Source of the DNA: Duganella sp. OV510
GTDB lineage: Bacteria; Pseudomonadota; Gammaproteobacteria; Burkholderiales; Burkholderiaceae_D
Length of the DNA: 64,000 nucleotides
NCBI RefSeq assembly: GCF_900100205.1
Contig: NZ_FNEQ01000003.1
Location: forward strand, 310,001-374,000
Direction of reading: 5' to 3'
The notes beneath the pieces were generated by a model that saw nothing but the letters and a program-made list of their open reading frames with translations, made no database searches and had not been told where the DNA came from. Made by a program: the position numbers and the translations under genes. How positions within the stretch are numbered: the first letter of the stretch is position 1; each line of letters begins with the position of its first letter. Shown in pieces: positions 19,837 to 28,354 of the stretch.

Positions 19837-19871
19837 ATTGTGTTCTCGCTTGGATGGGAAAAAGGAATAGC

Positions 19872-20753
19872 TCAGGCGCCGGCCAGCCAGCGCGCGGTGT
19901 TGGCGACGTAGCGCTGGATATCGTACAGCGCGGCCGGGTTGGCGGCCATGCCCTGCCCCGACGCCTCGCTGACAAAGCTTGGGCAGCCAGCGCCGGGATG
20001 CCAGTTGTAGTCGGCAAAATGGTGGAACGAACTTTGCGCGATGGCGCGTCCCCGACTACGGGTGCGCTCGAACGCCACCACCAGATTGAATTCCGCGCCG
20101 CTGCTCTTGCTGCGGCCGCAGGCCACCACGCGCGCATGCTCGTCCGGCGGCACACTGATCGCGCCTTCATGCGGATGGGCCGGAAAAAATCGGATGGCAC
20201 CGGTTGGCGAGGCCGGATCGACCAGCACTGGATGCACGGCGCCGTGTGCAGTCACCGCCTGGTAATCGCCATTTGCGCCGGAGTGGTAGTTGGGCCAGCG
20301 GATGTAAGGCGTACCGGTGTCATCGTTCACTTGGCGCTGCGGGTCCGCCTCCTGGTTGGTCGTATGGAAATGGTGCGCCTGGCCGATGCCGGGCAGCGCG
20401 CAGACCGACGAGCCCAGGTCCATATGGTCGCGCGCCACCAGCAGGCCGCCGCCGCGCTGTTGAAAGCGCAAGATCGCCTGGCATTCGCCGGCATGCAAGC
20501 CCTGGCCGGTGTCCACCGCGAGCAGCCACAGCACATCGATGTCGCTCTGGTCCAGCCGCGACAATACGCTATCAGGCTTGTCGCCGGCATCGCGGTTCCT
20601 GGCGATGACCTTGAATTCCGGCCGTCCCTGGCCGTCCCGCAGGCCGGCCAGCAGTGTTGCCAGCCGGCCGAAGCGCTCGATGGCCCAGTCGTTACCATCA
20701 TGAGCAATCGTCGTTTGCAGCAGTATGGTGCGCGGGGACGGAAGGCTGGTCAT
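19872..20753 (-). CDS. Conserved hypothetical protein, possible ThuA/glutamine-amidotransferase-like fold
   Basis: 293 residues, cytoplasmic by appearance. Segments such as DQSDIDVLWLLAVDTGQG and AILRFQQRGGGLLVARDHMD look like the strand-turn-helix of class I glutamine-amidotransferase-like (ThuA-type) proteins, but no catalytic Cys-His-Glu triad is obvious. The C-terminal half is rich in His and Trp (FHTTNQEAD, QSSFHHFADYNWHPGAG), which could form a metal or sugar site. It is the first gene of a leftward group of three, divergent from the LysR gene starting at 20922. Function is unknown. Confidence 0.65.
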   Translation of the reverse strand: MTSLPSPRTILLQTTIAHDGNDWAIERFGRLATLLAGLRDGQGRPEFKVIARNRDAGDKPDSVLSRLDQSDIDVLWLLAVDTGQGLHAGECQAILRFQQRGGGLLVARDHMDLGSSVCALPGIGQAHHFHTTNQEADPQRQVNDDTGTPYIRWPNYHSGANGDYQAVTAHGAVHPVLVDPASPTGAIRFFPAHPHEGAISVPPDEHARVVACGRSKSSGAEFNLVVAFERTRSRGRAIAQSSFHHFADYNWHPGAGCPSFVSEASGQGMAANPAALYDIQRYVANTARWLAGA

Positions 20754-20921
20754 GTGCTCTTTCTTTGCTAATCGTCACAAATTATAGGATCGGCTTAACA
20801 TTTGAAAGGGACAAATAACCCTCGCTTTCGGCCATCCGATGTCCGTCGGACGCCGCAGCATCAGAGGCAGGCAGCGGCGGTAGCGTGTATGATCGCTGAT
20901 CATTTACGGAAAGCTTGTCAC

Positions 20922-21815
20922 ATGGCGCGGGACAATATCAACGACATACTGGTTTTTCTGGCGGTGGCCAGGGAGCGCAGTTTTACGCGCGCAGCCGCCA
21001 AGCTGGGGATGACGCAATCGGCGCTGAGCCACATCATCCGGTCGCTGGAAAGCCGTCTTGGCGTGCGCCTGCTGACGCGCACCACGCGCAGCGTCTCGCC
21101 CACCGAGGCCGGTGAGCGGCTGTTGCAGAATGTCGCGCCCCGGCTGGAGGAAGTAGAAGCCGAGATTGCCGCCATCAGCGACCTGGGCGACAAGCCGTCC
21201 GGCACCGTGCGCATCACCGCCATCGACTTCGTGGTCGATAGCTTGCTGTGGCCGCGCATCGCGCCGCTGCTGCTGGAATATCCCGATCTGCAAGTCGAAA
21301 TCCATTCCGACTACCGCCTGATCGACATCGCCGCCGAACGCTTCGACATCGGCGTGCGCCACGGCGACCAGGTGGAAAAAGACATGATCGCCGTGCGCCT
21401 GACCGACGAGGTGCCGATGGCGATCGTCGCCGCGCCGGCGTATTTCGCCCTCCGGCAGCCACCGCAGTCGATCGCGGAGCTGCTGCGTCACAACTGCATC
21501 GTCATGCGACTGCCGAGCAGCGGCGGCATCTATGCCTGGGAGCTGCAAGACCAGGGCCGCGCAGTGGACGCCAAGGTGCGCGGCCAGGCGATCTTCACCA
21601 GTGTCTACCCGATGCTGGATGCGGCGCTGGCCGGCTGCGGTATCGCCTTTATTCCGCACAGCCTGGCGGCGCAGCACATCCAGTCCGGCCGCCTGGTGCA
21701 GGTGATGCAGCAGTTCTGCAAACCGTTCGAGCCGCTGTATGCGTTCTACCCGAGCCGCCGTCACTCATCGCGTGCGCTGGGGCTGGTGGTTGACGCCATC
21801 CGCCATCCGGGCTGA
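20922..21815 (+). CDS. LysR family transcriptional regulator
   Basis: 297 residues from the ATG at 20922 (MARDNINDILVFLAVARERSF), preceded by GGAAAG; an ATG 33 bases upstream is possible. The helix-turn-helix is SFTRAAAKLGMTQSALSHIIRSLE, and the C-terminal domain contains DLQVEIHSDYRLIDIAAERFDIGVR, a pattern shared by many LysR regulators next to oxidoreductase or MFS genes. It is divergent from the unknown operon ending at 18534 and overlaps the convergent MFS gene by 51 bases at its 3' end. Either neighbour may be its target. Confidence 0.9.
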   Translation: MARDNINDILVFLAVARERSFTRAAAKLGMTQSALSHIIRSLESRLGVRLLTRTTRSVSPTEAGERLLQNVAPRLEEVEAEIAAISDLGDKPSGTVRITAIDFVVDSLLWPRIAPLLLEYPDLQVEIHSDYRLIDIAAERFDIGVRHGDQVEKDMIAVRLTDEVPMAIVAAPAYFALRQPPQSIAELLRHNCIVMRLPSSGGIYAWELQDQGRAVDAKVRGQAIFTSVYPMLDAALAGCGIAFIPHSLAAQHIQSGRLVQVMQQFCKPFEPLYAFYPSRRHSSRALGLVVDAIRHPG

Positions 21816-22991
21816 GCGCGCAGCCAGCCCGGCGAATAGTGCCGCCAGCGCTAGAATGCCGGCGCTCAGGTGGAAGGTGACGCGATAGCCGCTGGCATCG
21901 AATACCAGGCCGCCCACCGTGGCGCCCAGCATGATCGCCAGCTGCACCACCGCCACGATCAGGCCACCGCCGGCTTCGGCATCATCCGGCAAGGTATTGG
22001 CCAGCCAGGTCCACCAGCCGACCGGCGCCGAGGTGCCGACCAGCCCCCAGACCATCAGCAGCCCGGCCACCATCGGCAGCGACGATCCGAACGCCACCAG
22101 CGCCATGGCAATCGCCACCATCAACAGCGGAATCACGATCAAGGTGCGATACAGTCCCGCGCCAAGGAAGCGGCCAATCAAGGTGGTGCCGACAAAACCG
22201 GATACGCCCAGCATCAGCAGCACCAGCGACAAGCTCGATACATTGACGTGCGTGACGGTCTCCAGAAACGGCCGCAAATAGGTGAACAACGCAAACTGCC
22301 CCATGAAGAACAGGCTGACCGCGACCATGCCCAGCGCCACCACCGGCCGCTTCAGCAGGCTGAACACATTGCCGGCGCCGCCGCGCTGTTCGCTGCGCAT
22401 GGACGGCAGGCTGGCGAACTTCCACGCGAAGGCAAGCGCCGCCATCGGCACCACGCAGAAGAACGCACCGCGCCAGCCGATCACCGCGCCAAGAAAACTG
22501 CCCAGCGGCGCCGCCACCACCGTCGCCAGCGCGTTGCCGCCGTTAAGGATGGCCAGCGCACGCGGCACCTGGTCGGCTGGCACCAGCCGCATCGCGGTGG
22601 CCGCCGACATCGACCAGAAGCCGCCGATGGCCACACCGATCAAGGCCCTGCCCGCCATGAAGATCAGGTAATTCGGCGCGAACGCCACCACGGTGCCGGA
22701 CACCATCATCAGCAGGGACATCGACAGCAGCAAACGCTTGCGGTCCATGCTGCCCGCCACCGCGCTGATAAACAGACTGGTAAGCAAAGCGAAGGCGCCG
22801 GAAATGGCGATCGCCTGGCCGGCCTGGCCTTCGGTGATATGCAGGTCGGCTGCGATCGGCGTCAGCAGGCTGACCGGCATGAATTCGGACGCCACCAGCA
22901 CAAAAGCGCCGAGCGACATCGCCAGCACCGCGCCCCAGGACGCGGCCTGTCCCGGCGCACGCGCGCCGGTAGCAAGAGAAGTAGGATTCAT
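21765..22991 (-). CDS. MFS transporter (drug/nucleoside efflux type)
   Basis: About 408 residues from the ATG at 22991. Twelve hydrophobic segments are visible, with the MFS motif AGSMDRKRLLLSMSLLMM between helices 2 and 3 and the motif-C-like run ALIGVAIGGFWSMSAATAMRLVP. The pattern matches DHA1-type exporters of the NepI/YdhP group. The last 51 bases are antisense to the end of the LysR gene. The alcohol dehydrogenase gene ends 71 bases upstream on the same strand, with a hairpin in between, so partial cotranscription is possible. Substrate is unknown. Confidence 0.9.
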   Translation of the reverse strand: MNPTSLATGARAPGQAASWGAVLAMSLGAFVLVASEFMPVSLLTPIAADLHITEGQAGQAIAISGAFALLTSLFISAVAGSMDRKRLLLSMSLLMMVSGTVVAFAPNYLIFMAGRALIGVAIGGFWSMSAATAMRLVPADQVPRALAILNGGNALATVVAAPLGSFLGAVIGWRGAFFCVVPMAALAFAWKFASLPSMRSEQRGGAGNVFSLLKRPVVALGMVAVSLFFMGQFALFTYLRPFLETVTHVNVSSLSLVLLMLGVSGFVGTTLIGRFLGAGLYRTLIVIPLLMVAIAMALVAFGSSLPMVAGLLMVWGLVGTSAPVGWWTWLANTLPDDAEAGGGLIVAVVQLAIMLGATVGGLVFDASGYRVTFHLSAGILALAALFAGLAARSARMADGVNHQPQRTR

Positions 22992-23012
22992 TTTTTTCAG
23001 GACGAACGAAAG

Positions 23013-23044
23013 CACACGCCAGCGCATTTAACGCGCGGCGTGTG
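23013..23044 (-). other. Hairpin between the alcohol dehydrogenase and MFS genes
   Basis: Arms CACACGCC and GGCGTGTG (8 bp) enclose a second 4-bp stem GCGC/GCGC with one bulged base and a 7-base loop. There is no run of T after it on either strand, so it is at best an attenuator or an mRNA processing or stability element, not a standard terminator. Confidence 0.5.
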
Positions 23045-23062
23045 GGATGACGAAAGAAGGGA

Positions 23063-24112
23063 TCAGGCAGCCAGCGAGGCGCTGTCGATGACGAAGCGGT
23101 ACTTGACGTCGCCTTTGATCATGCGCGCGTAGGCATCGTTGATTTCATCGGCGCGTATCAACTCAATATCGGCGACGATGCCATGCTTGGCGCAGAAGTC
23201 CAGCATCTCCTGCGTTTCAGGAATGCCGCCGATCATCGAGCCGGCAATCTGGCGGCGCTTCATGATCAGGTTGAACACCTGCGTCGACGGATGCGGCGTG
23301 GCGGGCGCACCCACCAGCGTCAGCGTGCCGTCGCGCTTCAGCAGCACCAGGAAGGCGTCCAGGTCGTGCGGCACGGCCACCGTGTTGAGGATAAAGTCGA
23401 AACTCTTGGCGTGCGCCGCCATCTCCTCGGCGTTGCGCGACACCACCACTTCATCGGCGCCCAGCGCCTTGGCGGCCTCGCGCTTGGATTCCGAAGTGGT
23501 GAACGCCACCACATGCGCGCCCATCGCGTGCGCCAGCTTGATGCCCATGTGGCCGAGGCCACCGATGCCGACCACGCCAACCTTCTTGCCCGGACCGGCG
23601 TTCCAGTGGCGCAGCGGCGAGTACGTGGTGATGCCGGCGCACAGCAGCGGCGCCACGGCGGCCAGGTCCTGCTCTGGATGGCGGATGCGCAGCACATAAC
23701 GCTCGTGCACCACGATCTGCTGCGCATAGCCGCCCAGCGTGTGGCCCGGCGCATCGTCGGTCGGACCGTTGTAGGTGCCGACCATATTGTCGCAATAGTT
23801 TTCCAGCCCATCCTCGCACTCGGCGCAATGCTGGCAGCTGTCGACCATGCAGCCGACGCCGACCAGGTCCCCGACCTGGTAGTTTTTCACATGCGCGCCA
23901 ATCGCAGCAACGCGGCCGACAATCTCGTGGCCCGGCACGCACGGGAACAGCGTGCCCGCCCATTCCGCACGCACCGTATGCAGGTCCGAATGGCATACGC
24001 CACAAAAGGCGATATCGATCTGCACATCATGCGCGCCCGGTGCGCGGCGGGTGATGTCCATCGAGACAAGGGGTTGATCGCCAGCGTGGGCGCCATAAGC
24101 TTTAATCGTCAT
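23063..24112 (-). CDS. Zinc-dependent NAD(P) alcohol dehydrogenase / aldehyde reductase (YahK-like)
   Basis: 349 residues of the cinnamyl-alcohol-dehydrogenase branch of the medium-chain family. The catalytic zinc site begins with Cys37 and His-containing CGVCHSDLH plus GHEIVGRV. The structural zinc is bound by CQHCAECEDGLENYC, and the cofactor site is VGIGGLGHMG. This branch usually reduces aldehydes with NADPH in the cytoplasm. It is leftward, downstream of the cupin/decarboxylase operon by 80 bases and upstream of the MFS gene. A role in detoxifying aldehydes made or used by the adjacent cluster is an inference. Confidence 0.92.
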   Translation of the reverse strand: MTIKAYGAHAGDQPLVSMDITRRAPGAHDVQIDIAFCGVCHSDLHTVRAEWAGTLFPCVPGHEIVGRVAAIGAHVKNYQVGDLVGVGCMVDSCQHCAECEDGLENYCDNMVGTYNGPTDDAPGHTLGGYAQQIVVHERYVLRIRHPEQDLAAVAPLLCAGITTYSPLRHWNAGPGKKVGVVGIGGLGHMGIKLAHAMGAHVVAFTTSESKREAAKALGADEVVVSRNAEEMAAHAKSFDFILNTVAVPHDLDAFLVLLKRDGTLTLVGAPATPHPSTQVFNLIMKRRQIAGSMIGGIPETQEMLDFCAKHGIVADIELIRADEINDAYARMIKGDVKYRFVIDSASLAA

Positions 24113-24192
24113 GAGATAGATCCTTGATTTCCAATGGCAGCATCATAGCGACAAAAACAGGGACAAAACGGGCTGGCTTTTGCATGGGTTTA

Positions 24193-24615
24193 TTAATGCG
24201 CTTCATGAATCGCCGCCACTGGGCTCAGATAATCGTCATCAGTGACCTTGTCCAGCCACACCACCGCCACACCATCCAGCGCTTCCTGAATCGCGATGTG
24301 GGTCATGGCGGTGGTGGCGGTGGCGCCGTGCCAGTGCTTGTGGCCGGGCGGGCACCAGATCACATCGCCGGCACGGATTTCGACCTTGGCCTCGCCCTCG
24401 CACTGGGTCCAGCCGCAGCCGGAGGTGACGATCAGCGTCTGCCCCAAGGGATGCGTATGCCAGGCCGAGCGCGCGCCCGGCTCAAAAGTCACGCTGGCCG
24501 ACGACACACGCGCCGGCGCTGCGGCGGTGTGATGCGGGTCGATGCGCACGGTGCCGGTAAAGTATTGTTCCGGTCCCTGAACCGATGGCTGCGAGCCTGC
24601 ACGTTTGAGTTCCAT
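24193..24615 (-). CDS. Cupin domain protein, cytoplasmic paralogue
   Basis: 140 residues with one cupin barrel. Motif 1 is [21 protein letters not shown] and motif 2 is [20 protein letters not shown], together giving the usual His/Glu metal ligands. The protein resembles the manganese-cupin type annotated as mandelonitrile-lyase-like. It begins [19 protein letters not shown] with no signal peptide, although it is clearly a paralogue of the secreted cupin at 25339-25791. It follows the carboxymuconolactone-decarboxylase-like gene by two bases, so it is the third gene of one operon. Confidence 0.88.
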   Translation of the reverse strand: MELKRAGSQPSVQGPEQYFTGTVRIDPHHTAAAPARVSSASVTFEPGARSAWHTHPLGQTLIVTSGCGWTQCEGEAKVEIRAGDVIWCPPGHKHWHGATATTAMTHIAIQEALDGVAVVWLDKVTDDDYLSPVAAIHEAH

Positions 24616-24617
24616 GA

Positions 24618-25358
24618 TTATTCCTTTCGTTTAGCGAAGACTTCCTTGAATACCGGCATGGCGGAAAACACGTTGGGCCAGCCGGCGTAGAACGCCAGCT
24701 GCGTCAGCATTTCTCCGGCCTCGGTTTCGGTGAGACCGTTCTCCATGGCGCGGTTGAGGTGATAGGTGATCTGCGCCACCTGGCCCGACGCCACCAGCGC
24801 ACTCACCGTGACCATGCTGCGATCGCGCGGCGCCAGGCCGGGACGCAGCCACAGGTCGCGGAACAGCGCGTCGGTGGTGTACTTCACCACGCCCGGCGAC
24901 ACCTTGCCGAAATTGGCTTCAACCATGCTGGCGCGCGCCGCTTCAGCCTTTTCGTCTAGCGGCAGCTTCTGCACGCTCGCAGCCGGCAGCTGATCGGCAG
25001 CGATCTTGCGTTCCTCAAATACCGGGTGCGCCGCGCTGACTGCTGCCATCGCGTTTGGCCAACCGGAGTAGAACGCCAGATGGGTGATGATCTCCGCGAT
25101 CTCGCCCGGCTTGACGCCGCTGTCCAGCGCGCGCCTCAGGTAGAACGGCAATTCCTGCGGCTGGTTGCGCGCGATCAGCGTAGCAACCGTGACGATGCTG
25201 CGGTCGCGCGGCGACAGGCCGGGGCGCTGCCACACCTCGCCGAGCAGCAGGTTCGCGGTGTAGTTTTCAAGCGCCGGCGCCACCGGCGCGGCATGCGCGC
25301 TGTAGCACAGGGCTGCGGTAGCGGCCAGCAGGCCTGCCTTACTTGTCGTATTGTTCAT
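24618..25358 (-). CDS. Carboxymuconolactone decarboxylase family protein, two-domain, secreted
   Basis: 246 residues with a probable signal peptide ([23 protein letters not shown]). Two CMD-type repeats are visible. The first has [24 protein letters not shown] and [18 protein letters not shown]; the second has [24 protein letters not shown] and [18 protein letters not shown]. The strong repeat similarity indicates internal duplication. The AhpD-type CxxC pair is absent, so a peroxidase role is unlikely. It is between two cupin genes in a tightly packed operon whose probable activator is the LysR gene upstream. Substrate is unknown. Confidence 0.87.
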   Translation of the reverse strand: MNNTTSKAGLLAATAALCYSAHAAPVAPALENYTANLLLGEVWQRPGLSPRDRSIVTVATLIARNQPQELPFYLRRALDSGVKPGEIAEIITHLAFYSGWPNAMAAVSAAHPVFEERKIAADQLPAASVQKLPLDEKAEAARASMVEANFGKVSPGVVKYTTDALFRDLWLRPGLAPRDRSMVTVSALVASGQVAQITYHLNRAMENGLTETEAGEMLTQLAFYAGWPNVFSAMPVFKEVFAKRKE

Positions 25359-25791
25359 CGCTGACTTTCTCCATCCAGTTGACGTTTTTTCCGGCCACGC
25401 TTTCCTGTATCGCCAGGTGCGTCATGGCGGTGCTTGGCGCAGCGCCGTGCCAGTGCTTGACGCCCGGCGGCGTGACGATCACATCGCCGGGCCGTATTTC
25501 CTGCAACGGCCCGCCCCACTGCTGCACGCGGCCGACGCCGGACGTAACGATCAGCACCTGGCCGGCGGGATGCGTATGCCAGGCAGACCGTGCACCCGGC
25601 TCAAACGTCACGGCGGCGCCGGCGGTAGTGGAAGGCGCGGCGGCGGCAAACAGCGGATCGACCCGCACGGCGCCGCTGAAGTACTGCTCCGGCCCTTTGT
25701 AGGACGCCTGGCTGCCGGCGCGCGCGATGCTCATTTCCTGCGCCTGCGCGGATGCGGCAAGCGCCAACACAATAGCGACGATGGTTTTCAT
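25339..25791 (-). CDS. Cupin domain protein, secreted paralogue
   Basis: 150 residues from the ATG at 25791, starting [20 protein letters not shown], a clear signal peptide; a longer frame to 25836 has no support. The cupin motifs [21 protein letters not shown] and [20 protein letters not shown] match those of the cytoplasmic cupin at 24193-24615 nearly residue for residue. It is the first gene of the operon and overlaps the next gene by 20 bases. Metal binding through the cupin histidines is expected; the reaction is not known. Confidence 0.88.
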   Translation of the reverse strand: MKTIVAIVLALAASAQAQEMSIARAGSQASYKGPEQYFSGAVRVDPLFAAAAPSTTAGAAVTFEPGARSAWHTHPAGQVLIVTSGVGRVQQWGGPLQEIRPGDVIVTPPGVKHWHGAAPSTAMTHLAIQESVAGKNVNWMEKVSDEQYDK

Positions 25792-25819
25792 GTCTGCTCC
25801 GATTTTTGTTGATGCAGCC

Positions 25820-25825
25820 AATATA
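25820..25825 (-). promoter_or_regulatory. Possible -10 box of the cupin operon
   Basis: TATATT on the minus strand, 29 bases ahead of the first cupin ATG, with no convincing -35 box. That is usual for promoters that need an activator. Confidence 0.4.
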
Positions 25826-25879
25826 GCTGTCAGCAAGTCATCGCAGTAGCAGGCGGCAGGTCAATACCGATATGAGGGA

Positions 25880-25892
25880 TATTCATGAATCA
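25880..25892. promoter_or_regulatory. Probable LysR site A (TGATTCATGAATA on the minus strand)
   Basis: A perfect 10-bp palindrome ATTCATGAAT at 25881-25890 within a 13-base stretch identical to site B upstream of lysR. Its centre lies about 72 bases upstream of the start point predicted from the TATATT box. This is close to the -65 position where LysR activators bind. It overlaps the lysR stop codon. Confidence 0.6.
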
Positions 25893-26777
25893 GGCGCGCA
25901 GCGCATCCAGCACCAGCGCGAACGCCGGCGATGCTTGCCGCCGGCTCGGGTAGTAAAGATGGTAGCCCGCAAAGGTTGCGCTCCATTCGTCCAGCACGCG
26001 CCGCAACTGGCCCGCCGCCACATGCGGCGCGGCCAGGTCTTCCGGTACATAGGCGAAACCGTGGCCGTCCAATGCGGCCTGCAGCTTCTGCGGCGTGGTG
26101 CTGAAGATGCACTGGCCATCCAGCCGCAGCTCGAACGTGCGGCCGTCCTGCATGAACTCCCACGGCGAGACGTGGTCATAAGTCGGCAGCCGCATGTTGA
26201 TGCACTGATGGCTGGCCAGATCCTGCGGCGTCTGCGGCAGCGCGCGTCCTTGCAGATAGGTCGGCGAGGCCACCACCACCATCCGCACATCGGGCGAGAT
26301 GCGCACGGCAATCATGTCCTTGGCTACCTGGTCGCCCAGCCGCACGCCGGCGTCATAGCGTTCCGCAACAATGTCGATCAAACCATAGTTGATGTTCAGT
26401 TCCAGCTTGATGTCCGGGTACTGCTTCAGCAGCGGCGACAGCTTCGGCCACAGTACCATGCGCGCCGCGTGGTCGTGGGTGCTGATGCGCACCGTGCCGG
26501 CCGGCTTGTCCCGCCCTTCATTCAGCAGCGCCAGGCCAGCCTCGATACCTTCGTAATGCGACGACAACGATGCGAACAAACGCTCGCCAGCCTCTGTCGG
26601 CGTCACGCCGCGCGTGGTGCGCGCCAGCAGCCGCACGCCCAGCCTGGCCTCCAGCCCGCGTATCGTATGGCTCAGCGCCGATTGCGACACGCCCAGCTGC
26701 AAGGCGGCGCGCGTGAAGCTGCGCTCGCGCGCAACCAGCAAAAATGCTTGCAGATGATTGAAGTCGGTCTTTGCCAT
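25890..26777 (-). CDS. LysR family transcriptional regulator of the cupin operon
   Basis: 295 residues from the ATG at 26777 (MAKTDFNHLQAFLLVARERSF). The helix-turn-helix is SFTRAALQLGVSQSALSHTIRGLE. The C-terminal half holds DIKLELNINYGLIDIVAERYDAGVRLGDQVAKDMIAVR broken by the usual hinge. It lies directly upstream of the cupin/CMD/cupin operon on the same strand and divergent from an AraC gene. The same 13-base palindromic site occurs in front of the operon and in front of lysR itself, which supports activation of the operon and autoregulation. Confidence 0.9.
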   Translation of the reverse strand: MAKTDFNHLQAFLLVARERSFTRAALQLGVSQSALSHTIRGLEARLGVRLLARTTRGVTPTEAGERLFASLSSHYEGIEAGLALLNEGRDKPAGTVRISTHDHAARMVLWPKLSPLLKQYPDIKLELNINYGLIDIVAERYDAGVRLGDQVAKDMIAVRISPDVRMVVVASPTYLQGRALPQTPQDLASHQCINMRLPTYDHVSPWEFMQDGRTFELRLDGQCIFSTTPQKLQAALDGHGFAYVPEDLAAPHVAAGQLRRVLDEWSATFAGYHLYYPSRRQASPAFALVLDALRA

Positions 26778-26796
26778 AGTGGCCAGTGTACACCTG

Positions 26797-26809
26797 TGAT
26801 TCATGAATA
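26797..26809. promoter_or_regulatory. Probable LysR site B (TGATTCATGAATA)
   Basis: Second copy of the 13-base site, 20 bases upstream of the lysR ATG, where a bound LysR protein would repress its own promoter. It also lies about 90 bases upstream of the divergent AraC gene. Confidence 0.6.
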
Positions 26810-26897
26810 ATCTTCATAAGGTTAATCAAGGAAGCAGGCTAACTCCGGCATCGGCGCCGCGCTATGCTCGCGCGTTGACATCAAGTCGGACTCCCCC

Positions 26898-27785
26898 ATG
26901 CATACACTGGCTGAAGCAATCGCGCACTGGACCGGCGGCCAGGAACACTGTCCAACGGCCATCCCCAACCTGTCGCTCTACCGGCGCAACCTGCCAACGC
27001 CACCCGTCGCGTGCCTGGTTGAGCCGAGCATCGTGCTGGTGGCGCAAGGCGCCAAGCAGCTGGTGATTGGCGAGCAGGCATACCGCTACGACGCCGAACG
27101 CTTCATGGTCACATCGCTCAATCTGCCTGGCATCTCGCAGGTGCTGGAAGCCGCGCCGGAACGCCCCTGTCTCGGTCTGGTCTACAAGCTGGACCTGCGC
27201 ACCATCACCGAGCTGGCCACACACAGCGGCCTGCCGCCGCCGGTTGACAGCACCAACCAGGGTGCCGCTGCCATCGGCCGCCTGACGCCGGCGTTGGCCG
27301 AGCCGTTCCGCCGCCTGATTGCCCTGCTCGATGAGCCGGAGAGTTGTACAGTACTGGCGCCGTTGATCGAGCGCGAAATTCATTATCGCCTGCTGCTCAG
27401 CGACCAGTCGGCGCGCTTGCGCCAGATCGCCGCCACCGGCAGCCAGAGCTTCCGCATCGCCCGCGTGCTGGACTGGCTGCGCAACAACTACACCCAGCCA
27501 TTGCGCATCGATGAACTGGCCGCCCACGTCAGGATGAGCGCATCGAACCTGCACCTGCACTTCCGCCAGCTGACCGCGATGAGCCCCTTGCAGTATCAAA
27601 AATGGCTGCGCCTGAATGAAGCGCGACGCCTGATGCTCAACGAACACCTGGATGCGGCCAGCGCCGCCTTCCGCGTCGGCTACGAGAGCCCATCGCAGTT
27701 CAGCCGCGAATACAGCCGCCAGTTCGGCGCACCGCCAAGGCGCGACATCGACACCATGCGCCGCGTAGCCGCGCCAGCAATCTAA
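26898..27785 (+). CDS. AraC family transcriptional regulator
   Basis: 295 residues. The N-terminal AraC_N-type (PF06719-like) cupin domain has IVLVAQGAKQLVIGEQAYRYDAERF. The C-terminal double helix-turn-helix has IDELAAHVRMSASNLHLHFRQLTAMSPLQYQKWLRLNEAR and FRVGYESPSQFSREYSRQFG. Regulators of this class commonly sit beside alcohol dehydrogenase or aldo-keto reductase genes. It lies 96 bases upstream of the second molybdenum-enzyme operon on the same strand and divergent from the LysR gene, so either side could be its target. Confidence 0.9.
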   Translation: MHTLAEAIAHWTGGQEHCPTAIPNLSLYRRNLPTPPVACLVEPSIVLVAQGAKQLVIGEQAYRYDAERFMVTSLNLPGISQVLEAAPERPCLGLVYKLDLRTITELATHSGLPPPVDSTNQGAAAIGRLTPALAEPFRRLIALLDEPESCTVLAPLIEREIHYRLLLSDQSARLRQIAATGSQSFRIARVLDWLRNNYTQPLRIDELAAHVRMSASNLHLHFRQLTAMSPLQYQKWLRLNEARRLMLNEHLDAASAAFRVGYESPSQFSREYSRQFGAPPRRDIDTMRRVAAPAI

Positions 27786-27881
27786 AGAGGATCAGGCAAG
27801 AATCCGATGGAATCGTGATACCGGTTGCGAAAACCCGCTTCGTAGAATGCAAGCTTGCATTTCCACATCGGAGAAATACAC

Positions 27882-28340
27882 ATGATCACCCTCAACATCA
27901 ACGGCAACCTCAAGCGCGTTGACGTCGCCGCCGACACGCCCCTGCTGTGGGTGCTGCGCGATTCCCTGCAAATGACCGGCACCAAATACGGCTGCGGCAT
28001 GGGTTTGTGCGGCGCCTGCACCGCGCACCTCGACGGCGCAGCGATCCGTTCGTGCAGCACACCGGTATCGGCGGCGGTCGGCAAGAAGATCGTCACCATC
28101 GAAGCGATCGACCGCGCGCGCGTCGGCCAGGTGGTGCAGGCAGCGTGGCAAAAGCTTGACGTGGTCCAGTGTGGCTACTGCCAGTCCGGCCAGATCATGA
28201 GCGCGGTCGCGCTGCTGGAGCACAACCACAAGCCAACCGATGCCGACATCGATGCCGCAATGGCTGGCAATATCTGCCGCTGTGCCACCTATGTCCGCAT
28301 CCGCGCCGCCATCCACGAAGCCGCTCAGGCACTGGCGTGA
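27882..28340 (+). CDS. (2Fe-2S)-binding subunit, second IorAB-like enzyme
   Basis: 152 residues from the ATG at 27882, which has GGAGAAATACAC in front. Both [2Fe-2S] clusters are complete: Cys38, Cys43, Cys46, Cys58 in the ferredoxin part ([15 protein letters not shown]) and Cys97, Cys100, Cys132, Cys134 in the helical part ([16 protein letters not shown]). The numbering is identical to the small subunit at 14828-15283, so the two are close paralogues. It is followed after 14 bases by its molybdenum subunit. Confidence 0.92.
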   Translation: MITLNINGNLKRVDVAADTPLLWVLRDSLQMTGTKYGCGMGLCGACTAHLDGAAIRSCSTPVSAAVGKKIVTIEAIDRARVGQVVQAAWQKLDVVQCGYCQSGQIMSAVALLEHNHKPTDADIDAAMAGNICRCATYVRIRAAIHEAAQALA

Positions 28341-28354
28341 AAGGGACAATCAAC

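Noticed and set aside
24196..24212. Third TTCATGAAT-like site
   Set aside because: It lies inside the end of the cytoplasmic cupin gene and encodes conserved residues; one base differs from the LysR sites, so it is probably chance.
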